Assembly: GCA_902789555.1 (NCBI GenBank)
Contig: CADAOF010000014.1
Span: forward strand, 1-57,996
Direction of reading: 5' to 3'
From: an uncultured Lachnospiraceae bacterium
Lineage (GTDB): Bacteria; Bacillota; Clostridia; Lachnospirales; Lachnospiraceae
DNA: 57,996 nt
Shown here: positions 27,569 through 34,607 of the stretch, piece after piece
How positions within the stretch are numbered: position 1 is the first letter of the stretch
How the letters are laid out: every line of letters starts with the position of its first letter
Made by a program: the position numbers and the translations under genes
The notes under the pieces: model-generated
What the model was told of the DNA's origin: nothing
The model's database searches: none
The model's input: the letters and a program-made list of their open reading frames with translations, nothing else

Positions 27569-28606
27569 ATGGAGAAAATGATGGATGCCATCGTGAAGCC
27601 GGTGGCAGGCGTCGGACTTGAACTGAGAAGAGTTCCGGTACCGGTCCCCGGTCCGGGCGAGGTCCTGATCAAGGTCCACAAGACCGCGATCTGCGGGACG
27701 GACGTGCACATTTACAACTGGGATCCGTGGGCAGCGGAGCACATCAAGCCGCCGATGACGATCGGCCACGAATACGTGGGCGAGATCGCGGCGCTTGGCG
27801 CGGGCGTGACCGGTGTGGAAATCGGCCAGCGCGTTTCGGGCGAAGGCCACATCACCTGCCATCACTGCCGCAACTGCCACTCCGGCAACATCCAGTGGTG
27901 CAAGAATACGGTGAGCGTGGGCGTTGACCGCGACGGTGCGTTTGCGGAGTACGTGTGCATTCCCGAGACGAACCTGATCCTGATCGACGAGAGCCTTCCC
28001 GAGGACGTGGTGGCCTTCTTTGACGCCTTCGGCAATGCGACGCATACTGCCCTCATGTGGAATCTGGTGGGCGAAGACGTGCTGATCACCGGCGCAGGCC
28101 CCATCGGCATCATCGCGGCCGGCATCTGCAAGTACGCGGGCGCCCGCCGGGTCGTGATCACGGACTTAAACGACTACCGCCTGGGGCTTGCCCGGAAGAT
28201 GGGCGTGGACGCCGCAGTCAATACCGGCAGGGAAGAGCTGCAGGCAGTCATGAAGGAGCAGGGACTCGTCGAAGGCTTTGACGTAGGCCTTGAGATGTCC
28301 GGCTCCGGCGCGGCCTTCCGCCAGATGGTCAGCCTCATGCGGAACGGCGGCAAGATCTCGCTGCTCGGCCTCGGCAACAAGCCGATCGAACTGGACATGA
28401 ACCAGATCATCGGCAAGGGCTTAACGCTCCAGGGCATCTACGGCCGCAAGATGGACAACTGGCATCAGATGAGCTACATGGTGCAGGGCGGGCTGGATCT
28501 GACGCCCGTCATCACGCACCGTTTCCACTATACCGAATTCGAAGAAGGCTTCGCCGCCATGAACAGCGGGAACTCCGGCAAGGTCATCCTGGACTGGACG
28601 AAGTGA
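27569..28606 (+). CDS. tdh: L-threonine 3-dehydrogenase
   Basis: 345 residues, a zinc-dependent medium-chain dehydrogenase. The catalytic zinc site is ICGTDVHIYNWD and GHEYVGEI; the structural zinc is in CHHCRNCHSGNIQWC. The NAD-binding motif is TGAGPIGIIAAGI. The DVHIYNWD segment and total length match threonine dehydrogenases. It oxidises L-threonine to 2-amino-3-ketobutyrate, which Kbl downstream cleaves with CoA to glycine and acetyl-CoA, so the two form a catabolic unit. A dispersed palindromic repeat lies between them. Confidence 0.94.
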   Translation: MEKMMDAIVKPVAGVGLELRRVPVPVPGPGEVLIKVHKTAICGTDVHIYNWDPWAAEHIKPPMTIGHEYVGEIAALGAGVTGVEIGQRVSGEGHITCHHCRNCHSGNIQWCKNTVSVGVDRDGAFAEYVCIPETNLILIDESLPEDVVAFFDAFGNATHTALMWNLVGEDVLITGAGPIGIIAAGICKYAGARRVVITDLNDYRLGLARKMGVDAAVNTGREELQAVMKEQGLVEGFDVGLEMSGSGAAFRQMVSLMRNGGKISLLGLGNKPIELDMNQIIGKGLTLQGIYGRKMDNWHQMSYMVQGGLDLTPVITHRFHYTEFEEGFAAMNSGNSGKVILDWTK

Positions 28607-28613
28607 CACACAG

Positions 28614-28671
28614 TGTCATCCTGAGGAAGCCGCAGGCTGACGAAGGATCCTTCGCTGTGCTCAGGATGACA
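28614..28671 (+). repeat. Dispersed palindromic repeat, full copy, between tdh and kbl
   Basis: Outer arms TGTCATCCTGAG (28614-28625) and CTCAGGATGACA (28660-28671) are perfect reverse complements. An inner 14-bp palindrome CGAAGGATCCTTCG lies at 28641-28654. Partial copies of the right half occur at 35402 and 43415. It could fold as RNA between two cotranscribed genes. Confidence 0.85.
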
Positions 28672-28691
28672 GAGTGATGAAAGGAGACATA

Positions 28692-29879
28692 ATGAAAGCT
28701 GCACTGGAAAGCTATCTGAAGGAACTGGACGCGATCCGCGAGGCGGGGACCTGGCGTGAGGAACGCATCATCACCACGCCGCAGCGCGACGTGATCAATA
28801 CGACGAAGAAGGCGCATGTGGTCAACATGTGCGCGAACAACTATCTGGGCCTGGCGGATAACCCCGAGCTTATCGCGGCGGCGAAAGCGAGCTACGACCG
28901 CTGGGGCTTCGGCCTTTCCTCCGTCCGCTTCATCTGCGGCACGCAGGAGATCCACAAGGAACTGGAGCGCCGCATCGCGGATTTCGTGGGCACGGACGAC
29001 GCCATTCTGTACTCGTCCTGCTTTGACGCGAACGGCGGCCTTTTCGAAACGATCACCGGCCCGAACGACGCCATCATCTCCGACGAGCTGAATCACGCTT
29101 CGATCATCGACGGCGTGCGTCTTGCGAAGGCAAAACGCTATAAATACAAAAACAACAACATGGACGACCTGCGCGCGCAGCTGGAAGCCGCGAAGGCGGA
29201 CGGCTGCGAGAGGATCGTGATCGCGACGGACGGCGTCTTCTCCATGGACGGCTATATCGCGAACCTACAGGGCATCTGCGACCTTGCGGACGAATACGGC
29301 GCCCTCACGATGGTGGACGATTCCCATGCGGTGGGCTTCATGGGTGAGCACGGCCGCGGCACGCCGGAATTCTGCGGCGTCATGGGACGCGTGGACATCA
29401 TCACCGGCACCTTCGGCAAGGCCATGGGCGGCGCCTCCGGCGGCTATACCGCAGCCCGCCAGCCGATCGTGGACCTGCTCCGTCAGCGCTCCCGTCCGTA
29501 CCTCTTCTCCAATACTCTGGCCCCGGCCATCTGCGCCGCGACCATTAAGACCATCGACCTCCTGGAGGCGTCGACGGCTCTCCGCGACCGCGTGCACGAA
29601 AACGCCCGCTACTTCCGCGCGGAGATGGAAAAGCTCGGCTTCGACCTGCTGCCCGGCGAGCACCCGATCGTCCCGGTAATGCTGTACGACCCCAGAGTTG
29701 CGGCCGAATTCGCCCGCCGGATGCTCGACAAGGGCGTCTACGTGGTCGGATTCTGCTATCCCGTGGTGCCGAAGGGCAAGGACCGCATCCGCACCCAGAT
29801 CTCGGCCGGCCACACGAAGGAAGACCTCGATTTCGCGGTGAAATGCTTCGGCGAAGTGAAGAAGGAAATGGGACTGTAA
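28692..29879 (+). CDS. kbl: 2-amino-3-ketobutyrate CoA ligase (glycine C-acetyltransferase)
   Basis: 395 residues, a PLP-dependent alpha-oxoamine synthase. N-terminal [43 protein letters not shown] with the PLP-contacting Asp; Schiff-base lysine in [14 protein letters not shown]. The start at 28692 is set by AAAGGAGACATA just upstream, and [11 protein letters not shown] matches the family N-terminus. It completes threonine breakdown to glycine and acetyl-CoA with Tdh. The stop is followed immediately by the flavin reductase ATG. Confidence 0.95.
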   Translation: MKAALESYLKELDAIREAGTWREERIITTPQRDVINTTKKAHVVNMCANNYLGLADNPELIAAAKASYDRWGFGLSSVRFICGTQEIHKELERRIADFVGTDDAILYSSCFDANGGLFETITGPNDAIISDELNHASIIDGVRLAKAKRYKYKNNNMDDLRAQLEAAKADGCERIVIATDGVFSMDGYIANLQGICDLADEYGALTMVDDSHAVGFMGEHGRGTPEFCGVMGRVDIITGTFGKAMGGASGGYTAARQPIVDLLRQRSRPYLFSNTLAPAICAATIKTIDLLEASTALRDRVHENARYFRAEMEKLGFDLLPGEHPIVPVMLYDPRVAAEFARRMLDKGVYVVGFCYPVVPKGKDRIRTQISAGHTKEDLDFAVKCFGEVKKEMGL

Positions 29880-30443
29880 ATGAAACGTGAACTGAAACCC
29901 GGCAACATGCTTTATCCGCTGCCGGCGGTGCTGGTTTCCTGCGGCGACGGAAAGGGCGTGCAGAACCTCCTTACTGTCGCCTGGGCCGGCACCGTCTGCT
30001 CGGACCCGCCCATGCTGAGCGTCAGCATCCGCAAGGACCGTTATTCGCATCAACTGATCGAAGAGAGCGGCGAGTTCGTGGTGAACCTCGTCTCGGCGGC
30101 GATCACGAAGGCCACCGATTACTGCGGCGTCCGCTCCGGCCGTGACGGCGATAAATGGAAGGCTTCGGGCCTTACCCCGGCGCAAGCGCCGAGCCTGGAG
30201 AAGGCGCCGGCTGTCGCCGAAAGCCCGGTCTGGATCGAATGCAAGGTCGACCGCATCCTGGAACTCGGTTCGCACGACATGTTCCTGGCGAAGGTCGTGG
30301 GCGTGCACGCCGACGAAGCCCTGTTTGAGGAAAACGGCAGACTGGATCTCGCGAAGGCGGACCTCATGGCCTACTCCCACGGCGAATACTTCCGCCTGGG
30401 AGAAAAAATCGGCACATTTGGCTGGTCGGTGAAGAGGAAATAG
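29880..30443 (+). CDS. Flavin reductase family protein (FMN-binding split barrel)
   Basis: 187 residues. NLLTVAWAGTVCSDPPMLSVSIRKDRYSH and ESGEFVVNL are the FMN-binding split-barrel hallmarks. The C-terminus is GEKIGTFGWSVKRK. The reaction partner is unknown; such proteins reduce flavins or act as small flavoprotein oxidoreductases. There is no spacer to kbl, so translation is likely coupled. A collapsed second copy of this gene, with similar downstream sequence, lies at 33734-33840. Confidence 0.87.
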   Translation: MKRELKPGNMLYPLPAVLVSCGDGKGVQNLLTVAWAGTVCSDPPMLSVSIRKDRYSHQLIEESGEFVVNLVSAAITKATDYCGVRSGRDGDKWKASGLTPAQAPSLEKAPAVAESPVWIECKVDRILELGSHDMFLAKVVGVHADEALFEENGRLDLAKADLMAYSHGEYFRLGEKIGTFGWSVKRK

Positions 30444-30513
30444 AAAAACAGGTGACAAAAGAAAAAAGTATTGAAGAAAGCGGCAGATGGAAGCGTGAAC
30501 GTCTGTCGTTTTC
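30399..30513 (+). repeat. Left direct-repeat copy (flavin reductase end plus terminator)
   Basis: The sequence encoding GEKIGTFGWSVKRK, then AACAGGTGACAAAAGAAA and AAGCGGCAGATGGAAGCGTGA, recurs with substitutions at 33796-33915. Confidence 0.8.
30480..30513 (+). terminator. Terminator of the tdh-kbl-flavin reductase unit
   Basis: GCGGCAGAT pairs, with G-U pairs, with GTCTGTCGT around AAGCGTGA, followed by TTTTCT. It is weaker than its GC-richer counterpart at 33880. Confidence 0.6.
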
Positions 30514-30658
30514 TAATGCCATAGATGTTAAGAAAATTAAGTATAATGCATATTTTTCTTTGCATTCTAAAGTTCTTTGCTTTATTCAAAACAGTTTATT
30601 TATTGGAAAGCGCTTCCTGCTAAACACAAAAACAATGAAGACAATCAGGTAAAATACG

Positions 30659-31219
30659 ATGAGACTCACTCCATTAATCCCATTAAATGATGAAGAAAGG
30701 GAATTATTAGAGAAAGTATATTTTAAGTATCGTAGCGCAATGTTCGCTGTTGCATTTTCCTGCCTTCATAATGATGCGGATGCAGAGGATATTGTCCATC
30801 AGGTGTTTCTGAAATTGGCACAGAAATATATATCAACAGTGAGAAAACTCCAAAGAGAAGAAACGTTACCCTATTATTTAATGACAATGACACGTAATGA
30901 GGCTTTAAGCCATCTGAGAAAGGCCAGTGTCAGGAAAGAGTCTATTGTTGATCCAATGGAATTGCCTGAAGCGAGCACAGCCAATGATCCTGTTTTAGAT
31001 GATATATGTGAATCCTTAGATACTTCTGAAATCGCTCAAGCAATAAATAGGATGGATGATATATATCGAAATGTTTTGTATCAGAGGTTTATCATGAATC
31101 TAACAATAAAGGAAATTGCTGATATTAACCACCTACCGATATCGACAGTAAAAGGTCGGCTGCAGCGCGCGAAGTGTTTGCTGTGGAGTTTAAGTAAGGA
31201 GAAAAATGATAATGAATGA
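30659..31219 (+). CDS. ECF-type sigma-70 factor
   Basis: 186 residues. Region 2 (about 20-92) includes DADAEDIVHQVFLKL and YLMTMTRNEALSHLRK. Region 4 (about 128-180) has LYQRFIMNLTIKEIADINHLPISTVKGRLQRAK, a helix-turn-helix. There is no region 1 or 3, as in ECF factors. It would direct RNA polymerase to a small set of promoters, probably including its own locus. Codon use is AT-rich (many ATA, TTA, AAA), unlike neighbours. The next gene, a membrane protein, overlaps by 14 bp, the usual sigma/anti-sigma arrangement. Upstream RBS is weak (CAGGT). Confidence 0.88.
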   Translation: MRLTPLIPLNDEERELLEKVYFKYRSAMFAVAFSCLHNDADAEDIVHQVFLKLAQKYISTVRKLQREETLPYYLMTMTRNEALSHLRKASVRKESIVDPMELPEASTANDPVLDDICESLDTSEIAQAINRMDDIYRNVLYQRFIMNLTIKEIADINHLPISTVKGRLQRAKCLLWSLSKEKNDNE

Positions 31220-31994
31220 CGAAATGATTAAAAGCGCTTTGAAAGAATCCATGATTCAGGAATATGCTGCTTTTCTTGACACAGAGGAACATGAGTTTTC
31301 CTCAAACTTTGAGAAAAAAATGTCGAGGATGTTTCGAAAAAGAAAAAGCACATGGTCTTTTGGCAGTGCTGGAGGAAAACGTCTGGGTATAGGAGCTATA
31401 TGCTTAATGCTACTGCTTACAGGCTCGTTTTTTCTGATGACAGAAGCAGGGAAAGAGTTTAGCTTGACATTTAAAAACCATTTGGAAGAGATGTTGGGAG
31501 TTCCATTGAATCAGCGTCATGCGGTCAAGGCAAACAATCGTATCATGAACTCCTTTGAGACTGATGAGAATGGTGTACAGATTTATCCGGATGATTTTGC
31601 AGGAACATATATTGACGGTGAACAGTTAATACTGTGTCTGAAAAAAGGAACCGGACCAGCTGTAGTGAACAAATATCTGGATATTACAGGTGCTGAAGCA
31701 AAGTATGTATCAATTAAAGAAGTAGACTATTCGCAGAACGAACTGCAGATTATTGCAGATTTACTGGCAGAAGAGTTAAGTGGGCAAGGCGTTACGATCT
31801 ATTCGTATGGAGTGGATGTCCCGAATAACGGCATTAGTTTTACGACAATGAAAGATAACGCAGAACAGATAAAAAACTTATCTCAGAAAGCATGTTCAAA
31901 TATCATTTGCAGTGTCGAAGTTAAAGAATCGCCGTCGTTGATGACAGATTATTATTTCGGCGAGACGCAACAATCAGTTCCCAATCATGATTAA
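31206..31994 (+). CDS. Probable membrane anti-sigma factor with extracytoplasmic domain
   Basis: 262 residues. A cytoplasmic N-terminus of about 60 residues (SNFEKKMSRMFRKRK) leads to one membrane helix (about 61-78), then an extracytoplasmic domain (80-262). The outer domain has IYPDDFAGTYIDGEQL, and its later part (YGVDVPNNGISFTTMKD) resembles, from memory, pro-domain or inhibitor-like segments seen in some clostridial secreted proteases; this is unverified. Role as anti-sigma is inferred from topology and the overlap with the sigma gene. RBS AAGGAG favours the ATG at 31206 (31212 possible). AT-rich codon use is shared with the sigma gene. Confidence 0.7.
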   Translation: MIMNDEMIKSALKESMIQEYAAFLDTEEHEFSSNFEKKMSRMFRKRKSTWSFGSAGGKRLGIGAICLMLLLTGSFFLMTEAGKEFSLTFKNHLEEMLGVPLNQRHAVKANNRIMNSFETDENGVQIYPDDFAGTYIDGEQLILCLKKGTGPAVVNKYLDITGAEAKYVSIKEVDYSQNELQIIADLLAEELSGQGVTIYSYGVDVPNNGISFTTMKDNAEQIKNLSQKACSNIICSVEVKESPSLMTDYYFGETQQSVPNHD

Positions 31995-32020
31995 TCTTCG
32001 ATGTCATTTTACCATTGAGG

Positions 32021-32043
32021 CTCAGCTCAATTGTGCTGCTGAG
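32021..32043. repeat. Inverted repeat in the gap before the cysteine protease gene
   Basis: CTCAGC and GCTGAG flank TCAATTGTGCT in the 198-bp gap. An A run rather than a T run follows, so it is not a + strand terminator. It may be an operator or mRNA structure for the protease gene. Confidence 0.4.
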
Positions 32044-32192
32044 TGAGAAAAAAATGTTTGTTCGAAGAAGGCTTTCTAAATCATGGTGCAATGCATGTCG
32101 CTAATAAAAGTTTTATAAGCGGATGCGGAGAATATCAAAAAACAAAGAAAGAGAGGTATGGAAGGAATGATTTGTTTCGAGGAGGATTACGG

Positions 32193-32768
32193 ATGAAAAA
32201 GGTCTGTGAACGAATGATGGTATTGATGCTGCTTCTATGCATGATAAGCGTAAGTGCATCCGCATATACGCCAATACCCAGCACATGTACTGGCTATACG
32301 TTCTACTCAACCGTTGAGCCGCAGGCACAGACAAAGTGGTGTTGGGTGGCCAGTGCATTGAACAGCGCAAAGAAAGAATATGCATCTGTCACAAAACAAC
32401 AGGGAAATGCAGTTTACATGATCAAGGGCGGATTAGTAAACGAGTACGGAACTGCGGCAGAAACAAGAACTGCAGCTAACTATTTTACGGATTATACAAA
32501 AAGCTTCTCTGTCTCGGGTGTGCTGTCATATAACTACATTTGCACATCGGTATATAATCAACATCCTATCATTCTTGGGGCTTCAAACGGGGTATCTGGC
32601 CACATGGTCATGATTCATGGATGGGGAATAAGTGAAACTAATCAGCAATTGGTTTTCTATTATGATCCATGGCCCACCATCGGATACCAATATTGCACCT
32701 ACGCTCAGTTGCTATCCGGGTCACAATTAGGTTATCCGTATGTTCAAAGCGTCCACATTCCGTACTAA
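32193..32768 (+). CDS. Small secreted papain-like cysteine protease (C39/C70 type)
   Basis: 191 residues. Signal peptide about 1-24 (hydrophobic VLMLLLCMISV, then SASA). The mature protein is about 167 residues with the papain-like order Gln-Cys-His-Asp: Q44 or Q46 in EPQAQTK, C50 in WCWVAS, H137 in GHMVMIHGW, D158 in YYDPW. WCWVAS is the signature of C39-like and AvrRpt2-type (C70) proteases. There is no long pro-region in the mature part, so control may come from a partner. GAGGAGG sets the ATG at 32193. It lies 198 bp after the anti-sigma gene and 11 bp before a secreted membrane-anchored gene. Substrate is unknown; an antagonistic or host-directed toxin is possible but not shown. Confidence 0.82.
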   Translation: MKKVCERMMVLMLLLCMISVSASAYTPIPSTCTGYTFYSTVEPQAQTKWCWVASALNSAKKEYASVTKQQGNAVYMIKGGLVNEYGTAAETRTAANYFTDYTKSFSVSGVLSYNYICTSVYNQHPIILGASNGVSGHMVMIHGWGISETNQQLVFYYDPWPTIGYQYCTYAQLLSGSQLGYPYVQSVHIPY

Positions 32769-32779
32769 GGAGGATTGAT

Positions 32780-33706
32780 ATGAAAAAAATGCTATTTGCA
32801 ATACTTGTTTGTGTCTTTGGCTTTTTCTCTTTCGTGCCGTCGGCCGGGGCGGAGGGCGGCCACGCAGACCGTGCCATCGAAAACGCGCTGGAACAGGTGA
32901 GGCAGATCGCGCCTGACCTGGAAAAGAGTACGAATGACTTCTTCGGCGACGCGAAGGATGCCTTGCCGGAAATGATGAAGCCGTCGGCGGCAGATTATGA
33001 CGGCGCTTTCAAGGTGATTCGGAAAAACGGCTATTTTGTGGAGACTTACCGGAAAAACGGCAGCTTCTCTTTTCTGCAGGACGCGGATGGGGAATACTGG
33101 CTGGTTCCTCTTTCTTACGGGGGAGAGAAACCGGCGGGCGACATCAGATTTATGGAGGAAAACGGCAAGCTGACCTTTGCCGGCGGCGGGCGCTTAACGG
33201 ATCCGGAATACTTTCCGTTTACTTACGAGCGTTTGTCGGAAAGCGTGAACCGGTCGGAACTGATCCGGAACGAGATCGACGAATTTCAGGTGGTGGAGAA
33301 CCTGCAATACAGGGTCTTTTATGCATATCTTCGCAGCGGCACGGAAGAATTCATTATCCCTCTGGATTCGCTCCTCTCGGAGGCCGGACTGATCAAGGAT
33401 ACCGTTTATGCGGCGGATGAATTCATCAGGAAGATAGATGAGTATTATGATGAAGAAACCGATGCGCAGAAGCGGCAGGAAGCCGCTGCCAAGGGGGAAT
33501 ACCTCTATGGCGGAGGCGTTCTTACCCGAGCGGAGACCCGCAGACTGAAAAAGGCTGCGGTGGCTCCGGAGGTCATTCTGCCTGCAGAGGCGAAGGCAAA
33601 CAGCCGTAACTTCATGCTCTGGATCATCGCCGCCCTGGCTGCTGCAGCGGCAGGATGCACGGTGCTGATCACAAGGAAGAGAACGAAACGTGATCCGCAG
33701 GGATAA
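32780..33706 (+). CDS. Secreted C-terminally anchored protein of unknown function
   Basis: 308 residues. Signal peptide 1-24 (FAILVCVFGFFSFVPSAGA). The extracytoplasmic region of about 250 residues has the run DADGEYWLVPLSYGG and EEFIIPLDSLL. A C-terminal helix (about 278-297) is followed by basic TRKRTKRDPQ, so the bulk faces outside. AAGGAGG overlaps the protease stop, implying one operon. Base composition changes inside the signal peptide: the first 15 or so codons are AT-rich like the protease, the rest has host-like GC-rich codons. Function unknown; an inhibitor, receptor or substrate of the protease would fit the position. Confidence 0.75.
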   Translation: MKKMLFAILVCVFGFFSFVPSAGAEGGHADRAIENALEQVRQIAPDLEKSTNDFFGDAKDALPEMMKPSAADYDGAFKVIRKNGYFVETYRKNGSFSFLQDADGEYWLVPLSYGGEKPAGDIRFMEENGKLTFAGGGRLTDPEYFPFTYERLSESVNRSELIRNEIDEFQVVENLQYRVFYAYLRSGTEEFIIPLDSLLSEAGLIKDTVYAADEFIRKIDEYYDEETDAQKRQEAAAKGEYLYGGGVLTRAETRRLKKAAVAPEVILPAEAKANSRNFMLWIIAALAAAAAGCTVLITRKRTKRDPQG

Positions 33707-33733
33707 GACAGCGTTCCTCTTTTACGGCGCCGC

Positions 33734-33840
33734 ATGAAGCGGACACCGGCAACAGGCGAGCATCTGACATCGCCTGGGCCGGAACGGTCAATTCAGGCGA
33801 AAGAATCGGAACCTTCGGCTGGTCGGTAAGGAAGAAATAA
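33734..33840 (+). pseudogene. Collapsed copy of the flavin reductase gene
   Basis: ATGAAGCGG...CCGGCAACA corresponds to the start of the gene at 29880; a segment reading AWAGTV follows, then after a jump GERIGTFGWSVRKK and TAA. In the intact protein these pieces are about 135 codons apart (AWAGTV near codon 35, GEKIGTFGWSV at 174). The remnant shows that a second flavin reductase copy once stood here and lost its middle. Confidence 0.8.
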
Positions 33841-33915
33841 AACATCCAGCGCAACAAAAGAAACAAAGTGTTGCAGAAAGCGGCAGATGGAAGCGTGACC
33901 ACCTGCCGCCTCTTT
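33796..33915 (+). repeat. Right direct-repeat copy
   Basis: Counterpart of 30399-30513: encodes GERIGTFGWSVRKK and a stop, then CAACAAAAGAAACAAAGTG and AAGCGGCAGATGGAAGCGTGA. The match extends beyond the coding end into the terminator. Confidence 0.8.
33880..33915 (+). terminator. Terminator following the flavin reductase remnant
   Basis: GCGGCAGATGG and CCACCTGCCGC form an 11-bp stem with one mismatch, then CTCTTT. It ends the protease operon transcript. Confidence 0.65.
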
Positions 33916-33952
33916 AATATGATCAATGCAGTACGATCAGGTTCAAACGGTG

Positions 33953-33981
33953 TTGACACAGGGGTATAATTATAATATAAT
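33953..33981 (+). promoter_or_regulatory. Strong promoter of brnTA
   Basis: Consensus TTGACA (33953-33958), 17 bp, TATAAT (33976-33981). The toxin start is 27 bp downstream with CGGAGGATCT as RBS. Confidence 0.9.
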
Positions 33982-33983
33982 TA
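33967..33983. promoter_or_regulatory. Palindromic operator over the brnTA -10 box
   Basis: TAATTATA-A-TATAATTA is a perfect palindrome with 8-bp arms around one base and covers the -10 hexamer. BrnA antitoxins are ribbon-helix-helix repressors of their own operon, so this is the likely BrnA site. Confidence 0.7.
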
Positions 33984-34007
33984 CTTTACATTGATCACGG
34001 AGGATCT

Positions 34008-34292
34008 ATGGTTTCGTTCGAGTGGGACGAGAGGAAGAACAGGACAAACATCCGCAAACACGGCATTGCTTTTGAAGAGGCAGCGACGGTCTTCTTTGAC
34101 GGGAATGCGATCCTGTTTGACGATCCGGAGCATTCCGGCCAGGAGGAACGGTTTCTGCTGCTTGGCATGAGCGCGGAAGCAAACGTGATGATCGTCTGCC
34201 ACTGCATCCGGCAGTCGGATACGGTCATCCGCATCATTTCTGCGAGAAGAGCGACGGAGAAAGAGGAACAGCGATATGCAGAAGGAATATGA
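34008..34292 (+). CDS. brnT: BrnT-family ribonuclease toxin
   Basis: 94 residues, usual length. FEWDERKNRTNIRKHGIAFEEAATVF is the BrnT opening; DDPEHSGQEERFLLLG and IRIISARRATEKEEQRY complete the RelE-like fold with its conserved His, Arg and Glu. BrnT cleaves RNA and stops translation until neutralised by BrnA. The 3' end overlaps brnA by 17 bp, the standard toxin-first BrnTA order. Confidence 0.92.
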   Translation: MVSFEWDERKNRTNIRKHGIAFEEAATVFFDGNAILFDDPEHSGQEERFLLLGMSAEANVMIVCHCIRQSDTVIRIISARRATEKEEQRYAEGI

Positions 34293-34503
34293 AATTGACA
34301 AATTAAATCCGCGCCCGAACCCGTACGCGAAAGAACTGAAAAAACAGGTAACGATCAAAATGTCTCCCGCGGTGATCGATTATTTCAAGCAGGAGTCCGT
34401 TGCCTGCGGCATTCCCTATCAGACGCTGATCAACCTGTATCTGGTCGACTGTGTCAGAGAAAAGAAAAAACTGACCATGACGTGGGGACCTAAAGAAGGT
34501 TAA
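34276..34503 (+). CDS. brnA: BrnA-family antitoxin
   Basis: 75 residues. RPNPYAKELKKQVTIKMSPAVIDYFKQESVACGIPYQTLINLYLVD is the ribbon-helix-helix region: a beta strand (QVTIKMS) and two helices that dimerise and bind DNA. BrnA neutralises BrnT and represses the operon. It is short (many BrnA have 80-100 residues) but has the full domain. The RBS lies within brnT. Confidence 0.88.
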   Translation: MQKEYEIDKLNPRPNPYAKELKKQVTIKMSPAVIDYFKQESVACGIPYQTLINLYLVDCVREKKKLTMTWGPKEG

Positions 34504-34560
34504 TGGGGACGCCGCTGAAATTACATATTATTTTCAGCTGAAGAAAAAGAATTTCTCCCC

Positions 34561-34590
34561 TTGACAGGCTCCGCCCGTGTGTGCTATAAA
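34561..34590 (+). promoter_or_regulatory. Promoter of tRNA-Trp inside an inverted repeat
   Basis: TTGACA (34561-34566), 18 bp, extended -10 TGCTATAAA (TATAAA at 34585-34590). Inverted repeat arms GCTCCGCCCG (34568-34577) and CGGGCGGAGC (34594-34603) flank the -10. Confidence 0.75.
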
Positions 34591-34607
34591 TATCGGGCGG
34601 AGCATTT

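Larger units (their letters stand above)
30444..34503. other. Accessory block: sigma/anti-sigma, cysteine protease, anchored protein and BrnTA
   Basis: Between the flavin reductase and tRNA-Trp the sequence turns AT-rich (about 30447-32820) and the genes are no longer housekeeping. The block is framed by direct repeats: the 3' end of the flavin reductase gene plus its terminator (30399-30513) and a degenerate copy (33796-33915). BrnTA follows and tRNA-Trp closes the region. No integrase, transposase or terminal inverted repeats are visible, so the mechanism of acquisition is not shown. Confidence 0.65.

Noticed and set aside
30444-33733. Prophage or integrative element
   Set aside because: No integrase, transposase, recombination directionality factor, phage structural or transfer gene is visible; only composition change and flanking direct repeats support acquisition.
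34508-34545. Terminator after brnA
   Set aside because: GCTGAAAT and ATTTTCAGC can pair, but no T run follows (the next bases are A-rich), so I do not call it a terminator.
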